From: Dolomedes plantarius
Taxonomy: Eukaryota > Arthropoda > Arachnida > Araneae > Dolomedidae
Assembly (NCBI GenBank): GCA_907164885.2
Contig: OU015496.1
Coordinates: 110,158,707-110,222,706, forward strand
DNA length: 64,000 nucleotides
Direction: 5' to 3'
The notes under the pieces are model-generated. The model saw only the letters and a list, made by a program, of their open reading frames with translations, made no database searches and had not been told where the DNA came from. The position numbers and the translations under genes are program-made. Of the stretch, positions 38,911-52,560 are shown one piece after another; the stretch's first letter is position 1, and each line of letters begins with the position of its first letter.

Positions 38911-39330
38911 GGCTGCTATGTACTAACCCTACTGGATTCGCTCACCTCAATGTTACCCTACGAGAAAATTTGTCTACTATATATAGCTACATAAATGCTG
39001 ATAATCCAATAAAAATGGTATTCTCAGATAGCTTGATATTTTCTACACCGTATAACAGGATTCGTTTTATAAATTTCGTCCACCGAAGGAATTTATAAGC
39101 GTTTAAAACACACTATATCAAATCCCCCCCCCCCGACTAATTTAAATTTAAAATATTATTTGCAATTTAAAAAAAAACGAAAAATGCCCCAAGGGGTAAA
39201 ATTTCTTTCTCTATTACGGAGTACAATTTTTAAAAATAATCTTTAATCCAAGACTTTAAATCCTTCAACACATTTTCTCCGTAGGTTAACACTGAGGTGG
39301 GCGAATCCAATAGGATTAGTACACAGCAGC
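38911..39330. mobile_element. TTAA-flanked MITE, copy 2 (both ends)
   Basis: Inverted ends of about 60 bp: GGCTGCTATGTACTAACCCT and, inverted, AGCTGCTGTGTACTAATCCT, both continuing GGATTCGC.CACCTCA. Preceded by TTAA (38907-38910); the right target is degenerate (TTGA). 420 bp, non-coding, with a C12 run inside. Best-preserved member of the family at 8816 and 47594. Confidence 0.85.
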
Positions 39331-40054
39331 TTGAATGTTATGGGCGACAAAAGTTAGCGGTGAACCATGACTAGATTTCAACAACACTTTTATTACTTTT
39401 TACTAATCTCAGGTTTTCCTTATTCTTACAAATATAGAGCTACAAGGAACCGTTATTGATGCATCGAATTGCAGTTACAAGTAAGCATATTGTTTTCGTA
39501 TCATGATGATAGATATAAAGGAAAACACGTTCCGGTCCTTAAATATCATATACGGTGATCAAATACATCTAATAGAACAGATATAGAACACGTACCGTTC
39601 CAAATTGATTTGACTTAAAGTCGTAAACTTTAAGTATAAAAACAGCAAAATTATGCGCGTTTTCTGCAATGTAAAGACCAAAACCATGATTAAAAGCCCA
39701 TTAATTAAACTTAGAAATTCAGAAATTCAAAAAAGTTTCTTGCGAATATATGCTGCAATGAAAAAAAACTGCATTTTTCTCCACTGATTATTAGCTTTAA
39801 TATCCTTCAGGAAGATTCGTAAAACTAGTATCATAGCTTTAACATTCAGTGATCAAAATAAAATACACTTTAAGACACCAGACTGTAGCAATGAAATTTA
39901 AAACATCGGCACCAGAGAGCTTTAAACTCGATGATGAATAAACACAATGAAAGATAATTAAACATGTCCGGCTCGGTAATTTTTCTCCTCCCCATTCCGA
40001 GCCTTGTATAAGCTTGTTTAATTCTGTCTCTGGTCGTTTCAGGAGTGCCGTACT
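39331..40054. other. Intergenic AT-rich DNA
   Basis: No gene or element recognised. Confidence 0.4.
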
Positions 40055-40345
40055 CTTGCAAATAGCGCCCTTTATACATATCTTCTTTCCCGCGTGAAAC
40101 CACGATCCCGCGTGATTTAATGCACTTGTGAAGGTGTCGGAGAGGAAGGGAAAGCTGCTTTGGAGCGTACTGCAAGTATTCCCGCTCGCAATCCCGTACG
40201 CTCCAATCACTCCAAGAGCGTAAGTGTAAAGGGCGTTATTAGCGCCCTTTACGTACGCTCTTTTGCGAGTGCTTGGAGCGTGCGCGCAATCCCGTACACT
40301 TCAAGCACTCGCGAAAGAACGTACGTGCAAAGGGCGCTAATATGT
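40055..40345. repeat. Multi-arm palindromic array
   Basis: Four related arms alternate in orientation: TAGCGCCCTTTATACAT (about 40061), its inverse GTGTAAAGGGCG (about 40227), TTAGCGCCCTTTACGTACGC (about 40238) and the inverse GTACGTGCAAAGGGCGCTAA (about 40320-40340). Between them GGAGCGT/ACGCTCC and GCGAGTGCTTGGAGCG/CACTTCAAGCACTCGC also pair. GC-rich relative to surroundings; no coding region recognised. Likely a fold-back element carrying an extra pair of ends. Confidence 0.75.
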
Positions 40346-40809
40346 CCTTATTAGATGCTGCTTTTGTTGCTTTATATTACAGACAAACAAACTCAGAGTT
40401 GTAATCTTAATAAAGATAATTTGATATGAGGTAAAAAGACAGATATATCCTAAGCAACTGGTGTTAGAAGCCTTTGACGTTAGCCAAAAAATTATTTTTC
40501 TCTTCTGCTTTTTGTTAAATCATTTCTCTCTTTACAATTATTCAAACGATTAAAAAATATTGTCAATTAATCAATATCGAAGCTGCTTTAAGCCATTCTT
40601 AAATTTGGTATTTTTAGGTTTCGCTGATTACATAATTCTTATTTATACTGCAAATTTCTTTAAATCCTGGAAATATTACGACTTTTAAAACTAGACGAAA
40701 ATATTTTAGCACAGAAAATTTTACTGTCCGACTAGGGTAAAATTTTCAGACAGTGCTACATCTGAAATCTTTTCATGATCAATCTGTAAAATCCCTAGGA
40801 ATTTTTACC

Positions 40810-41460
40810 TATCTATATATATATAAAACAGTTCCGTGACTGACTGACAGATAATGCCCAGACCAAACAGCTGGACCTAAAGGACTGAAATTTTGAATGG
40901 TGATTCTTCTTATAGTGTAGGGGTGCACCAAGAAAAAGTTTTAAAAAATACTTCTTAGATTTTTTTAAATTAAATTTTTAAGCTGCTTTTGGTAACTTTT
41001 TTTAAAGTTTGCACTTAAAATAATAATCTGAGGGTTATAAAATTTATATCATAAGAAAGATCATAAAAATTCCTTTAAAATAAAATCTTTTTGGAATATT
41101 TATATCCATTTTCTGATTTTTGGTGAATTTTTAAAGATTAATTTTTAGAATTTAATTTATTAAATGCCCATCACGTGGTTTCTTTTCTTTTTGTGATACT
41201 TTAAATTGATTTTGCGTCACGTGCATAACAACAAAATAAATTGACAAAAATTATTAAAATACAGTAAAAGATAAAATTTAACCACTAGACTTATTGAGAT
41301 GGAAGTTTTTTTAAGAATTTAATCCAAATTAGTATGTTTTATGGATATTAAATTAAACCTATATATAAAACAGTTCCATGCCTGACTCACAGACCTCGCA
41401 TAGACCAAACAGCTGGACCTAAAGGGCTGAAATTTTGACAGTCGATAGACACCATCTGTA
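40810..41460 (+). mobile_element. Helitron-like non-coding segment, copy 2
   Basis: Starts CTATATATATATAAAACAGT and carries AGACCAAACAGCTGGACCTA / AGGACTGAAATTTTG. The same terminal block recurs at 41358-41450 and there runs directly into helicase coding sequence. Pairs with 29480-30030. Confidence 0.6.
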
Positions 41461-41462
41461 AT

Positions 41463-41867
41463 TCAGATGATACCGTTAACTATCTGGTAGAGTTTTTAAA
41501 TTCCCTTCAACCACCGGGTCTTCCATACCATAAGCTTTCTTTGCGGAAGGGCACACCCGTAATGCTCCTTCGGAATTTAAAACCACCGAAATTGTGTAAT
41601 GGCACTAGACTAAAAGTCAGAGCCCTGCATAAAAATTTAATCAAAGCCCTTATTTTAACCGGGTGTGCTGAAGGAGAAAAAGTGTTCGTGCCACGCATTC
41701 CTCTAATTCACAATGACCTCTATTTTGACTTTAAGAGACTGCAATTTCCCCTCAAAGTATGCTTCGCCATGGCGATAAATAAGTCTCAAGGCCAAGTTTT
41801 AAAATACGCTAGCGTAGATTTAAGAGAAAATTGTTTCTCCCACGGTCAGTTTTACGTAGCTTGCTGA
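41463..41867 (+). pseudogene. Helitron helicase C-terminal fragment 1
   Basis: PIF1-like helicase end of a Helitron Rep/Hel protein: LVEFLNSLQPPGLPYHKLSL, then GTPVMLLRNLKPPKLCNGTR, VPRIPLI, FKRLQFPLKVCFAMAINKSQ and SHGQFYVAC, followed by a TGA (41865-41867) in the middle of the usual YVA.SRV motif; RVSSRTSLVILV continues after the stop. Upstream helicase motifs are absent. The family unwinds DNA during rolling-circle transposition; this fragment cannot. Confidence 0.85.
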
Positions 41868-42113
41868 CGCGTAAGTTCGCGGACAAGCCTAGTAATATTA
41901 GTTCTACTATCTATTATAACTATATTATTGACTATAATATAACTATATCATAAAAAACCTATTATTAATTTACAGAAAACCAAAAAATAAAAATAAAAAT
42001 GGATATCTATACTTACCAACGCCATTTTTGTCCTCAGTTATTCGCTTCTAAATTTCACATATACGAAATACTGATCAGACGAAACTGACATATACGAAAT
42101 ACTGAGTCTAAGC

Positions 42114-42942
42114 CAGAGCTCCGCAACCTTTTATCTTCCACGTCACAACAACGTTTTTTTCGATAATTCCGCAGCACACCAAGAAAAAGCTTGCAAATAT
42201 ATAAATTACAAAAAATACGTATATGTTTTTATAAGATAAAAAAAACACAACAAAATAGCTCTATGTATCAAGATAATTATAACCATTTAAGTTTTATATA
42301 AATCATTTTGAACTGTACACCAACACAAAGAACAAAAGTATAAAATTATAGTTTACAAGTAAAATAATTTTCTCTTTAAATTTTTATATTAAAATTTGTT
42401 TTTTGGTCTTTACTTAAGCCTAATAAATCAAAGTTAATTTAAACATAACTAATTTATTAATGAGATATTTGAGATTGTTTTGATAAATGTGCGTTTTATA
42501 TTTGCACGTTTCATATTTGGCTCTATAATAGAAAGAGCAACAGTTCATGGTCAAGGCCCTTTAAATACGATCGTTTGTCATTTTCAATTAGAACAAGTGT
42601 CGAAAAACTTTGTTCCCATAAGTATGTCGTAGAAAATGGGAGCAAAATTGCAATGACCTTGTCAGAAATTTGTGGATATTCTTTCGTAACTGAAATCCAG
42701 AAATATGACGTTCGAGCATAAATACAATGTATGGCTAACAACATGTTTTTGTTTTGTGTATAATTTCGACCCAGAAAAATTGCATATTAACAAAAAGTTA
42801 GAGGAATATTTTACTTAGAAAAATTTCTATTTAATGCGGTGGTTAATTTTTTAATTATCATAATCGATAAAATCACCGCGGCACAGTCAAGATCACCTCG
42901 CGGCACACTAGTGTGCCACGGCACAGCGGTTGCGGAGCACTG
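42114..42942 (-). mobile_element. Small hAT element
   Basis: Inverted ends CAGAGCTCCGCAACC and CAGTGCTCCGCAACC, flanked by the 8-bp target GTCTAAGC (42106-42113) and GTTTAAGC (42943-42950), 7 of 8 matching. 829 bp. Keeps only a C-terminal transposase fragment on the minus strand. Confidence 0.88.
42523..42744 (-). pseudogene. hAT transposase C-terminal fragment
   Basis: Contains FWISVTKEYPQISDKVIAIL, LPFSTTYLWEQSFSTL and IENDKRSYL, matching the hAT dimerisation region seen in ZBED5/SCAND3-type transposases (usually FSTSYLCE.GFS). The rest of the protein is absent, so it is a remnant of an internally deleted element. Confidence 0.75.
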
Positions 42943-43639
42943 GTTTAAGCAATTCCCATTTAAGCATTATCTTACCTGTCTTCATTGTACAGAAAGAGGC
43001 AAATAATCGAAAAGCGAGATCTACATTTTCAAAGGAAATGACGCATCTGTGCAAACCTTTTAGAACAGCGATGCAAACTTCTTTATTATAGATATCCACG
43101 ATTCAATAGAAAAAAAATTGTTCATTGTGTGGCACTGTCATCTCACTTGGTCAGCACAATATATCTTCTCGGAGAACTAGTTATGAACAGTTAATAAATA
43201 ATTATGAACAAATTCAGACGGCGTGAATATATTCATAATATGTAGGCAAGAGCAATTTATGCTCACAAGCGCATATTATACGATCAAAAACCAATTTCCT
43301 CTCTTATAAAGATAAATCACTCATAAAGATAAATAATCCGGCCACTTACCCGTGAACGTGGCGGAATGCGTCCTGCAGCACCCCTTTTAGTTCATTTCTG
43401 CGGCATGAAGCGTTGACCCTTTGGGGGTCTTTTAAAAAAAGTCCCATATTAGACTTTGAATCACACGTGACACCAGGGGTGGATCCAGAGGGGAGGGGGT
43501 TGAGGGAGCTGTTGTACCCCCCTTCTTTAGGTCATGTTTTTTAATTTAAAGAAATAACTCAAGATTACAAGAAGCAAGGAAAATAAAGAAACAAATAATA
43601 TGTAGAGCAAGCGCCAAGTTTTGGGGGAAAGAAACGTTA

Positions 43640-44480
43640 AGTTAAAAATCTGAGAACTATAGAAAGCTTTTTTAGCAAGAGGTTAGCAAAAACAACGCCA
43701 ACATCGGACGATGGCAGCCAAATGGATCAAGTTTCTGTTTTAACAGTTTCAAATGTAGAAACACTCATCCAATAGTGATCCAAAAAGTGTTGTTTGAGGG
43801 AGCTACCGAAAAATCCGTTGGATTTCAAAGTCGGTCCAGATTTAATAGTGCCGATGTTCCGTCCACATCAACCAATGAATTTCTAATAGGTACGTAAGCT
43901 GAATGATTTTACGAAGGAAATGATACTGCTACGTCATTAGAATCCACTTCAAGGATATAACTTTCCATCGTCTATCCAAAAAGGCAGTGGGGGGGGGGAT
44001 CTGGAATTACCGGCCAGATCTAGAACTATTTACACTGAGGGTCCCGGTCGAATTAGTCCTCGTGTAGCAAAAAGTTGAGCATTTATATAAAGCTGACATA
44101 TTAGCTATCACTCTTCCTCTAAGCCGGCTATTCCAGAAAAAAAGATCATTGACCAAAAGATGCCAGTGAAACCCTTCAGTCCACTTGTTCTACCTTGGAA
44201 CAGAGAAGATCTGAGTGTGAAGAGTTTTTCCATGATGTATATCTTATAGCAACAGGTTTAGCTGAAGATATGGGTACGGAGGTGTTTTTGCCTCGTATTG
44301 CTCAAAGGCAAAAAAACAAACCGAACCAACCTCAACATTGTTGAGCCTGAGGAATTCTAGAGAGCGACAATTTACATTCCTATGTTAAACAGAATACTTC
44401 AAGATATCAAAGATAGATTCCCCGATGACATTATGAAACTCCTTGAACTATCAATCCCGTTACGCACTTCGGTTGTTAAA
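43640..44480 (+). pseudogene. hAT transposase, N-terminal and central remnants
   Basis: SFFSKRLAKTTPTSDDGSQM near 43655 is the usual start of ZMYM-type hAT transposases. Further on, SECEEFFHDVYLIATGLAED, TEVFLPRIAQRQKNKPN and, after stops, RATIYIPMLNRILQDIKDRF (about 44365-44415) are central and dimerisation-region motifs. Several stops and frameshifts; much of the catalytic domain is missing. Confidence 0.7.
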
Positions 44481-44502
44481 ATGTCCCCAACAAACCTAAA
44501 GG

Positions 44503-46328
<1,826 letters not shown>

Positions 46329-46329
46329 G

Positions 46330-46779
46330 CTTAAGAGAATCAGCTAAGGTCTTGTTTGCTAGATTTCAGTTTCTTGTGAGGAACATTTCAAGTCATAGTG
46401 GAGCTGTTTTAGCAATGAAGTTGCCCTGTGGCAAAACAAATGGTTAAATGAGCAACCAAAGACAAAAAATGATGAAATTCCAGATACAGGCATTGAAGTT
46501 CTCATCAAGTGTGGCAAAGAGGTTTTTCCTGAAATACACGAATTGGTGAAGATTTTTGCAACTCTGCTGGTTAGCACAGCTACTGCCGAGAGGTCCTTTT
46601 CAACCCTTCGAAGATTGAAAGACTGGATGAGAACAACCATGAGAGAAGATAGACTTGTAGCATTAGCACTGCTAAACATTCACAGACGAACCGAAGACAA
46701 AGTTGATGCAAAAAAAGTCGTGGATAGGTTTGCTAAAATGAAGAAGAGGAAGTTGGACTTTGTTTTAATTGTTGTTTAG
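46330..46779 (+). pseudogene. hAT transposase C-terminal part
   Basis: Resumes after the nested insert with LRESAKVLFARFQ, then in another frame LWQNKWLNEQPKTKNDEIPD, EVLIKCGKEVFPEIHELVKI and the conserved hAT dimerisation block LLVSTATAERSFSTLRRLKD, WMRTTMREDRLVALALLNIH, stop TAG at 46777-46779. The tail block is intact from 46425. Together with 43640-44480 it forms one split pseudogene. Confidence 0.85.
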
Positions 46780-47593
46780 GCCAAAACTTGTTTTTGTCAC
46801 CTCAAACCTAAATAAAATTGTCCAAATATCAATTTCTTTTATATGTTAAATTATCACAGCTTAGACAAAGTCAGCAATGTATTTTACTTTATTAAATATA
46901 GCATATTAAAAGTTTTTTAATAGGTTGAATTAGATTTAAAAATATTGTCTTTATGTAATATATATTGATATGATCCTTTGTCCTCAACGGCTTAAGATTT
47001 GAGACAATTTTGTAACATTTAATTTAAGTTAATTAGGTTTGAAATCATTTACATAACTATAACATTATGAAAAATGTACCAATATGTTATAAAACTGTAC
47101 CAAGATGTTTATTAATTAAACTAAGAATCCAAATGTATCGTGCTTGAATAAAATGCCATGGTTTTCATGTTATATTCATAGAGAATGTAAATTTCTAGGT
47201 TTAAAATAATATTTTAAGGTGCTTTTGAGGCACTTAAAACAGCCTAAAAAGAAGTTTTCAAGCACTCTATGTTTAAAAAATTTTCTGGGGGAGGCCCTTT
47301 GGTCCCTCCGCTCCACAACAGATATTCCATAACCCCCCCCCCCCCTTGGGGGAAAAAAGCCTCTCCCTCCTTGAAAATCGGCTGGAGCCGCCCATGCATG
47401 ACACTTTCACTAACATTGTTTCAGATATCTAGATAAGGGACTAGTTATTAGCATTAACAAAAGCGAGAAAAAAATGACGTCGGAAATGTATTTCTTTTTG
47501 GCTGGATGCGAACACTGAAGTCGATATTTATTAATCAGAAAGAATTATTTCTCATAATACTTTGGGAGAGGAGAGGGTCGAAAAATGGGTTAA

Positions 47594-47925
47594 GGCTGGT
47601 GTGTACTAACCCTGTTTATTCGCTCACCTCAATGTTAACCTATGGAGAAAATGTGTCTACTATTTACAGCTACATAAATGCTGATAATCCAATAAAAATG
47701 GTATTTTCAGATAGCCTGAACTTTTCTGCACCTTGCAACAGGATTCATTTTATAAATTCCGTCCAACAAGGGATTTTATGTGCGTTTAAAACACAATATA
47801 CAAATTTTTTTCCCGAATAATTTAAATTAAAAAAAAAATTTGCATTTAAAAAAACGAAAAATACCCCAAGGTGTCAAATTTTATTCTCTATTACGGAGTA
47901 CAATTTAAAAAAAAATCTTATTCCA
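47594..47925. mobile_element. TTAA-flanked MITE, copy 3 (right end lost)
   Basis: Preceded by TTAA (47590-47593); begins GGCTGGTGTGTACTAACCCT and follows the 38911 copy (GCTGATAATCCAATAAAAAT) until about 47925, where homology ends before the right inverted repeat. Confidence 0.8.
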
Positions 47926-49111
47926 CAAGCTAAAAACGGAATATTATGTGGAAAAATTGACGAAATTGTCAAACGGTCATAATTTACATAGCCGTGGGAA
48001 TATTAATTAGTAATGAAGCAAAAAGCGTCTGAGAGAGATGCAGTAAAACAATAGAACCACAATCCCCAGTATTAACACGATGGTGATTTCTGACTTCATG
48101 AATTTTATTACATATTCCCAAAACTTTTTTGGCATCTTAGCTGTTGGCATCGATGTTTGTAGCCCTTTGGACTCAGCTTTCAACTGTAGGTCCCGGTCTA
48201 ATTAGCTCTTGAATAGCCAAAGTAGACAGTGGCTTTTTTCACTAACCTTGAAACCTTCTGAGATTTTTTATTTCAGATACTCCAAGGGCAACTCCTCATT
48301 ACGTGATTATAATAAGACATAACTTGACTTTTGCTACTTCATCTAATTATTAGGGGAGGGTTGTAATTTAGACATAAGTGGGAATACTACGGGAACATAG
48401 ATTTGTTGACATCTAAGGCAGTATTTTTACATCCAAATTTTATCTATGTACAATTAATTAACAAAGATAATATAAGTATAAAGCAGAATACTTTGAGCTT
48501 TCTAAATATTTGTAATGTTCCTGGGTTCACATAATTACATAACTGTACAAAAAATCTTACTTACATTTCTTTCCCACAAACTCTCCAATAATTTAATCTC
48601 AAATGGCAGGATCTAACTTCATTTCTAACGACAACGTTTACTCAACTCGGTTAATATAAGAACAAATTATTGGGCAACAGATAACTACAAATATGTGTAT
48701 CGAATTGGTAAATGATCCTTTGTTTTCTGAAAGTATTTTAGTTGAAATAATCATCTTACGAAATCAGCGTACTTTTCATGCTTTGTTAGCGTCTACCGTA
48801 AAATGGGGTGAGATTGTGCCAGTTTTTGAGGTTTTTTTAAGCCATTTCCTTTTTTACCAACATAATCAGATGAATTTAGTGCAGAAAGTTACGTGCACAT
48901 TCCAGCTTTCTATTTCGGAGCAGAAAATTTTTTTAAGTAGTTGGGGGCGGTGGGAGTAATTTTTTTTTTTTTTTGGGGGGGGGGGGGTTACAATCTCTCC
49001 CTACAGAGTAGGGTGAGATCAGGTCACCCTTTTTTCCCCTTTATAGTTGCCATGAAATCAGTCGTGGCACATTCACACACATCTTACATTGAAGCAAGAA
49101 CACTCGCGGTT

Positions 49112-49187
49112 AATTTCGAGATGTTTATTTGTAATAAAGTTCGAGATGTTTATTTGTAATAAAGTTCGAGATGTTTATTTGTAATAA
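49112..49187 (+). repeat. 25-bp tandem repeat, three units
   Basis: TTCGAGATGTTTATTTGTAA plus TAAAG, three near-identical copies, inside the 48796-49661 element. Confidence 0.95.
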
Positions 49188-49279
49188 AGAAATATTTTTT
49201 CTTAAAAATTAACAAATTTCACCAGTCTTTTTTGGCCAAATCCAAAATTTGCCTTTTTCACCATACAGGAAACATAAGC

Positions 49280-49531
49280 TTACCCATTTTCTTCAAAGTT
49301 GCTGCGCATTTGACCCGGATAGACCCTGCCTTCATATGAAACTGCCACGAAGTCATCTACTCTGAAATCTGCTGTGGTTGCAGTGGCACCTTCAGCAACT
49401 GCATTCTCTGTATTTGATTCCTCTTCGTCCTCTTGAAAATGATCGTGATCTTTTCGTCTTGGTGGACTGTCCAGGTAAGTAGCACCATCCTTGTCGTTGA
49501 TATTACCCAATTCTCTTAGCAGAGAGCCCAT
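49280..49531 (-). pseudogene. Short transposon-encoded frame, unrecognised family
   Basis: An 83-codon frame starting MGSLLRELGNINDKDGATYL, with an acidic stretch (FQEDEEESNTEN) and then FRVDDFVAVSYEGRVYPGQ, a module I associate with transposon-related proteins but cannot name. It starts inside the element near its right end, reads towards the interior, and is open to the splice-like CAAG/GTAAGC at about 49275, so it may be the first exon of a lost transposase gene. Confidence 0.45.
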
Positions 49532-50320
49532 GCTACTTGATTTTTAAAACATGTTATGTAACTAATAGCCTTAATAACACGCCACCAGAGAGCACTGATT
49601 TGCTGAATTACGTGTTGACCTATTCTCACCCAACCTGGCATAATCTCACCCCATATTACGATATGTGTTTAGTGTATTTTAGAGAGTAATACAATTGATT
49701 CCTTCAAAATAATGCAATAAAGCCATAGATTAAATTCCTTTTGATTTAGTTCAGGGGTATTAAAACCCCGATATACCTCCTTAGGGAAGGATTTCGAATT
49801 TCACTTGCACAGACAAAGTTAATAAATTTCCGCAAGGTTAAGTTAGCAACGGTTCAAACCTTATCGAGAGCGAAATCGACAGGTGCTTTGACCCACATTT
49901 TTTTGCACCTGCTTTCAGATGTATGCATGAGTAAGTGGACATGGGAAATTTTCCTTCAAAGTGTGTCAAGAGCTTTACATGATACAATTTTTTTTTTGTT
50001 ATAGACACTAATTTATTTACATTTTATGTGAGGGTCGCGTGTCCTACTAGGAAATAAAGAATTATTTTTTATGTTCTAAGGGCCAACCATAGGAGCTGTG
50101 TAAAACATTTTTTGCTGGTCTCGAAGTTCACAGACATGGTCTGTAGAATCTTTGAGATAAAAATAAAGTTTATTGTAGACTTTATACCCTGTTGTAGAAC
50201 GAAAAGCAGTAAATGTGTGCACTTAAAAAACGTATGTGAGTTAAAGCCTCAAATGGGTCCAAACACGTTGTAATATAAAATTGCCTACATGTAAACAATC
50301 AAAATTGGGAGAGAAACATT

Positions 50321-51256
50321 TAAAAAGTAAATAGTCACAGAACTTCTTGCTTTATAGTGTATGTTAAAGGAATTTAGTGAAAATATTTTCTTTCTGTTAA
50401 TAAGAAATTAAAAAAATAAGGGAATAGTATTATTGGGCATAAATTTATATTATAAAGCGTATAAGAGGTCCAGGAATTTTTCAGTATTGATGAAAATTCA
50501 AATAGTTTCTGTTCTCTTTAAAACTTTCAGTACAGTTTAAGGTGTATGTTCAATGCGTCGTATTTCTTTTTGATGGCTAAAGTTGATTCCCTAGTGTCCA
50601 TTTGGAAGTGATGGATCATATCATCTTAAAGGCCGGCTCTTCTTATGCCCATGTAGGAGGACCAAACCTGTTTCACTTAGGGGTATCCGTATCATGTAAT
50701 AAAACAAATTGATGATATGAAATTTTGAAGTCAGCTTATCTTATTTTTTCCCTCATTATTTCCTTTCCCACCAAGCCACATCTACAAATAATCGTTATTC
50801 CGTGCAAGGAGAAGGGGTCCCGCTGCTGTATCCGTATCATTTCTGGCTGCAAAAGACCGACTCCAAGTGAATTTCGAACGGGGAGTATTTCGTATGAGAT
50901 TTTGATAAATTGCCACTGTGTGACCCGATCGTGGTACAAATCATGATGCGGCTACGCTTAACTCATACAAGTGTCGATACAATCTTGGAGAGATCACAAA
51001 TTTGAAGTAACGTTAATAATTAAATCTAACGAGTTACTTTCATTTCTAATGATTAAGATAATTATAAAGATGGTGCCGTGACGTCTTTTGGCATCAAAAA
51101 CTGCCACGAGTGTTTTGAAAGAGTAATGATGCGACTATTTTATTTGGATGCTGATATTTAATTAAATAAGAACTATAAAAACTCTGTTCGAGATGTTCAA
51201 TACACTTCAAGTTGTTCTTCGTTAAATAGATTTTTTTTTTCAAAAATTCATTGCTG
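50321..51256. other. Block B distal part, no gene
   Basis: Homologous to 8500-10320 of block A without its insertions. The short frames 50725-50946 (plus) and 50736-50939 (minus) are in duplicated non-coding DNA. Confidence 0.5.
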
Positions 51257-51258
51257 TA

Positions 51259-51876
51259 TAGGCTGTTCACACATTTTTTAGACGATGTATATTGTATTCA
51301 CAAAACTAAATTACATAAAATTCTTGTGTTTTAAATGTTCTATTTGACATCCCTTATTCTGAACTATCTTTCGACACCGCAATTTCCAGGATAATAATGT
51401 CTTTTGAAGTGTCAGAAGAGGTATTCTATCCCATTCCTCCTGAACAGCTTTCCAGAGTCTTGTAAGGGTTTTGGGACGACGTTTGGATAATGCAGATTTT
51501 AAAAGTCCGAAAGCACAAAAATCCATATGTGATACATCGGGAGATTTAGTAGGGATATCAGTGACGGGTATGGCCTTGATACCAATTTTTTGTTCCATTT
51601 CTTTTAGGAAATTTACAGTGGATTTTCATGTGTGACTGCTAGCTTTGTCCTGATGGAGTCTCACAGATTGATGGCACTGTGGGTAAAGCGATGGTATTTC
51701 ATTCAGAAAAATTGGCGATAAAATATGTTCCTGATAGTATTTGGAGTTAATCTTGACATTTTTTTCACTCTCTTTATTTTTAACTTGCCATTATAAGAAA
51801 AACCAGCAACAATCATGAATCCCGTAGAAAAACTTTTTTTCGATTCTTTGAACCATGTACTTAAATTTTTTTCTTA
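51259..51876 (-). mobile_element. Truncated rosa-like mariner
   Basis: Terminal GGCTGTTCACACATTTTTTA matches the 24529 element; about 620 bp (3' half) remain, ending in an A/T run near 51876. It abuts the end of block B homology at a TA. Confidence 0.88.
51311..51870 (-). pseudogene. Mariner transposase C-terminal part
   Basis: Minus-strand remnant of the same transposase as 24673-25770. The last open part (51598-51311) reads MEQKIGIKAIPVTDIPTKSP, then DVSHMDFCAFGLLKSALSKR and LQKTLLSW, with the third catalytic Asp (HMDFC) intact where the other copy has an adjacent stop. The upstream part containing the second Asp (HQDKA) is frameshifted; the N-terminal half is missing. Confidence 0.8.
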
Positions 51877-51879
51877 AAT

Positions 51880-52430
51880 TTTTTGATGTTAAAACATGTT
51901 AGCAATGTATTACATATGCATTAATTTGTACGTCAAATATAGTTGCACGTTAATTTTATAGAAATTTGTGGTATAACTTTCTTAAGTAGCATGATTTATT
52001 TTTTCTCGATGATATCTTTTTCTTAATTGTCATATTTTGATAACATAACTTTTTTTAAAACTAGCTGCTGAGCGACCAGCATGGTCGCTATTAGTTTTAT
52101 ATTTTCTTTTGCAAAACAACTCAACTGAAAGTAATCTATGTAAAAAATGCTATCATTACCTGTAATCATAAATATACGTTGTTAAGGGGTAGTGGGAGCT
52201 CGGCTAAAAAAATTATAATCATTGCTAAATTCACTATAACGTTGATTCTAAAAAATCATGATTAAAAAATGTGAATTTCCATTACTTCAGAACAGAGTTA
52301 AAAATAAGATTGGGAAACCCAACACCAATGATTTTAAAAATTACATCCCTCTCTGTATGTACAATTTTCAGAATTAAGATATCTACACTTTATCATTACA
52401 TCAAATAAGAAATTGTTGGGGAAAATTTTT
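51880..52430. other. AT-rich intergenic DNA
   Basis: Nothing recognised. Confidence 0.4.
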
Positions 52431-52432
52431 TT

Positions 52433-52560
52433 CACTTAAAATATGGAGTAAAATTTCAGCAAGTACTAACATATAGTGTGATTTACATTTGGTAAAATAT
52501 CTTCACTTTTAAAATAGAGTAAAAATTCAGCAAGTACTAAAATATAGTGTGGATTACAAC
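52433..52560 (+). repeat. Tandem duplication, about 70-bp unit
   Basis: TTTCAGCAAGTACTAACATA/TAGTGTG and TTCAGCAAGTACTAAAATA/TAGTGTG, with flanking ACTTAAAAT-ATGGAGT / ACTTTTAAAATAGAGT. Confidence 0.8.

Larger units (their letters stand above)
48796..49661. mobile_element. TA-flanked DNA element present only in block B
   Basis: An 866-bp insertion relative to block A at about 6661. Inverted ends CCGTAAAATGGGGTGAGATT and TCGTAATATGGGGTGAGATT with TA outside. Holds a G-run, a 25-bp tandem repeat and a short minus-strand frame. Confidence 0.85.
48105..51257. repeat. Segmental duplication block B
   Basis: Partner of block A, on the 3' side of FAAH2 copy 2. Homology ends at 51257, where a mariner terminus begins. 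It lacks the Tigger, palindromic element, TTAA element and minisatellite of block A, but carries an 866-bp TA-flanked insertion. Its left limit near 48105 is the probable junction between the two tandem units. Confidence 0.85.

Noticed and set aside
39839..40210. 123- and 101-codon minus-strand frames
   Set aside because: They overlap the palindromic array and AT-rich flank; no motif or splice support as an upstream FAAH2 exon.
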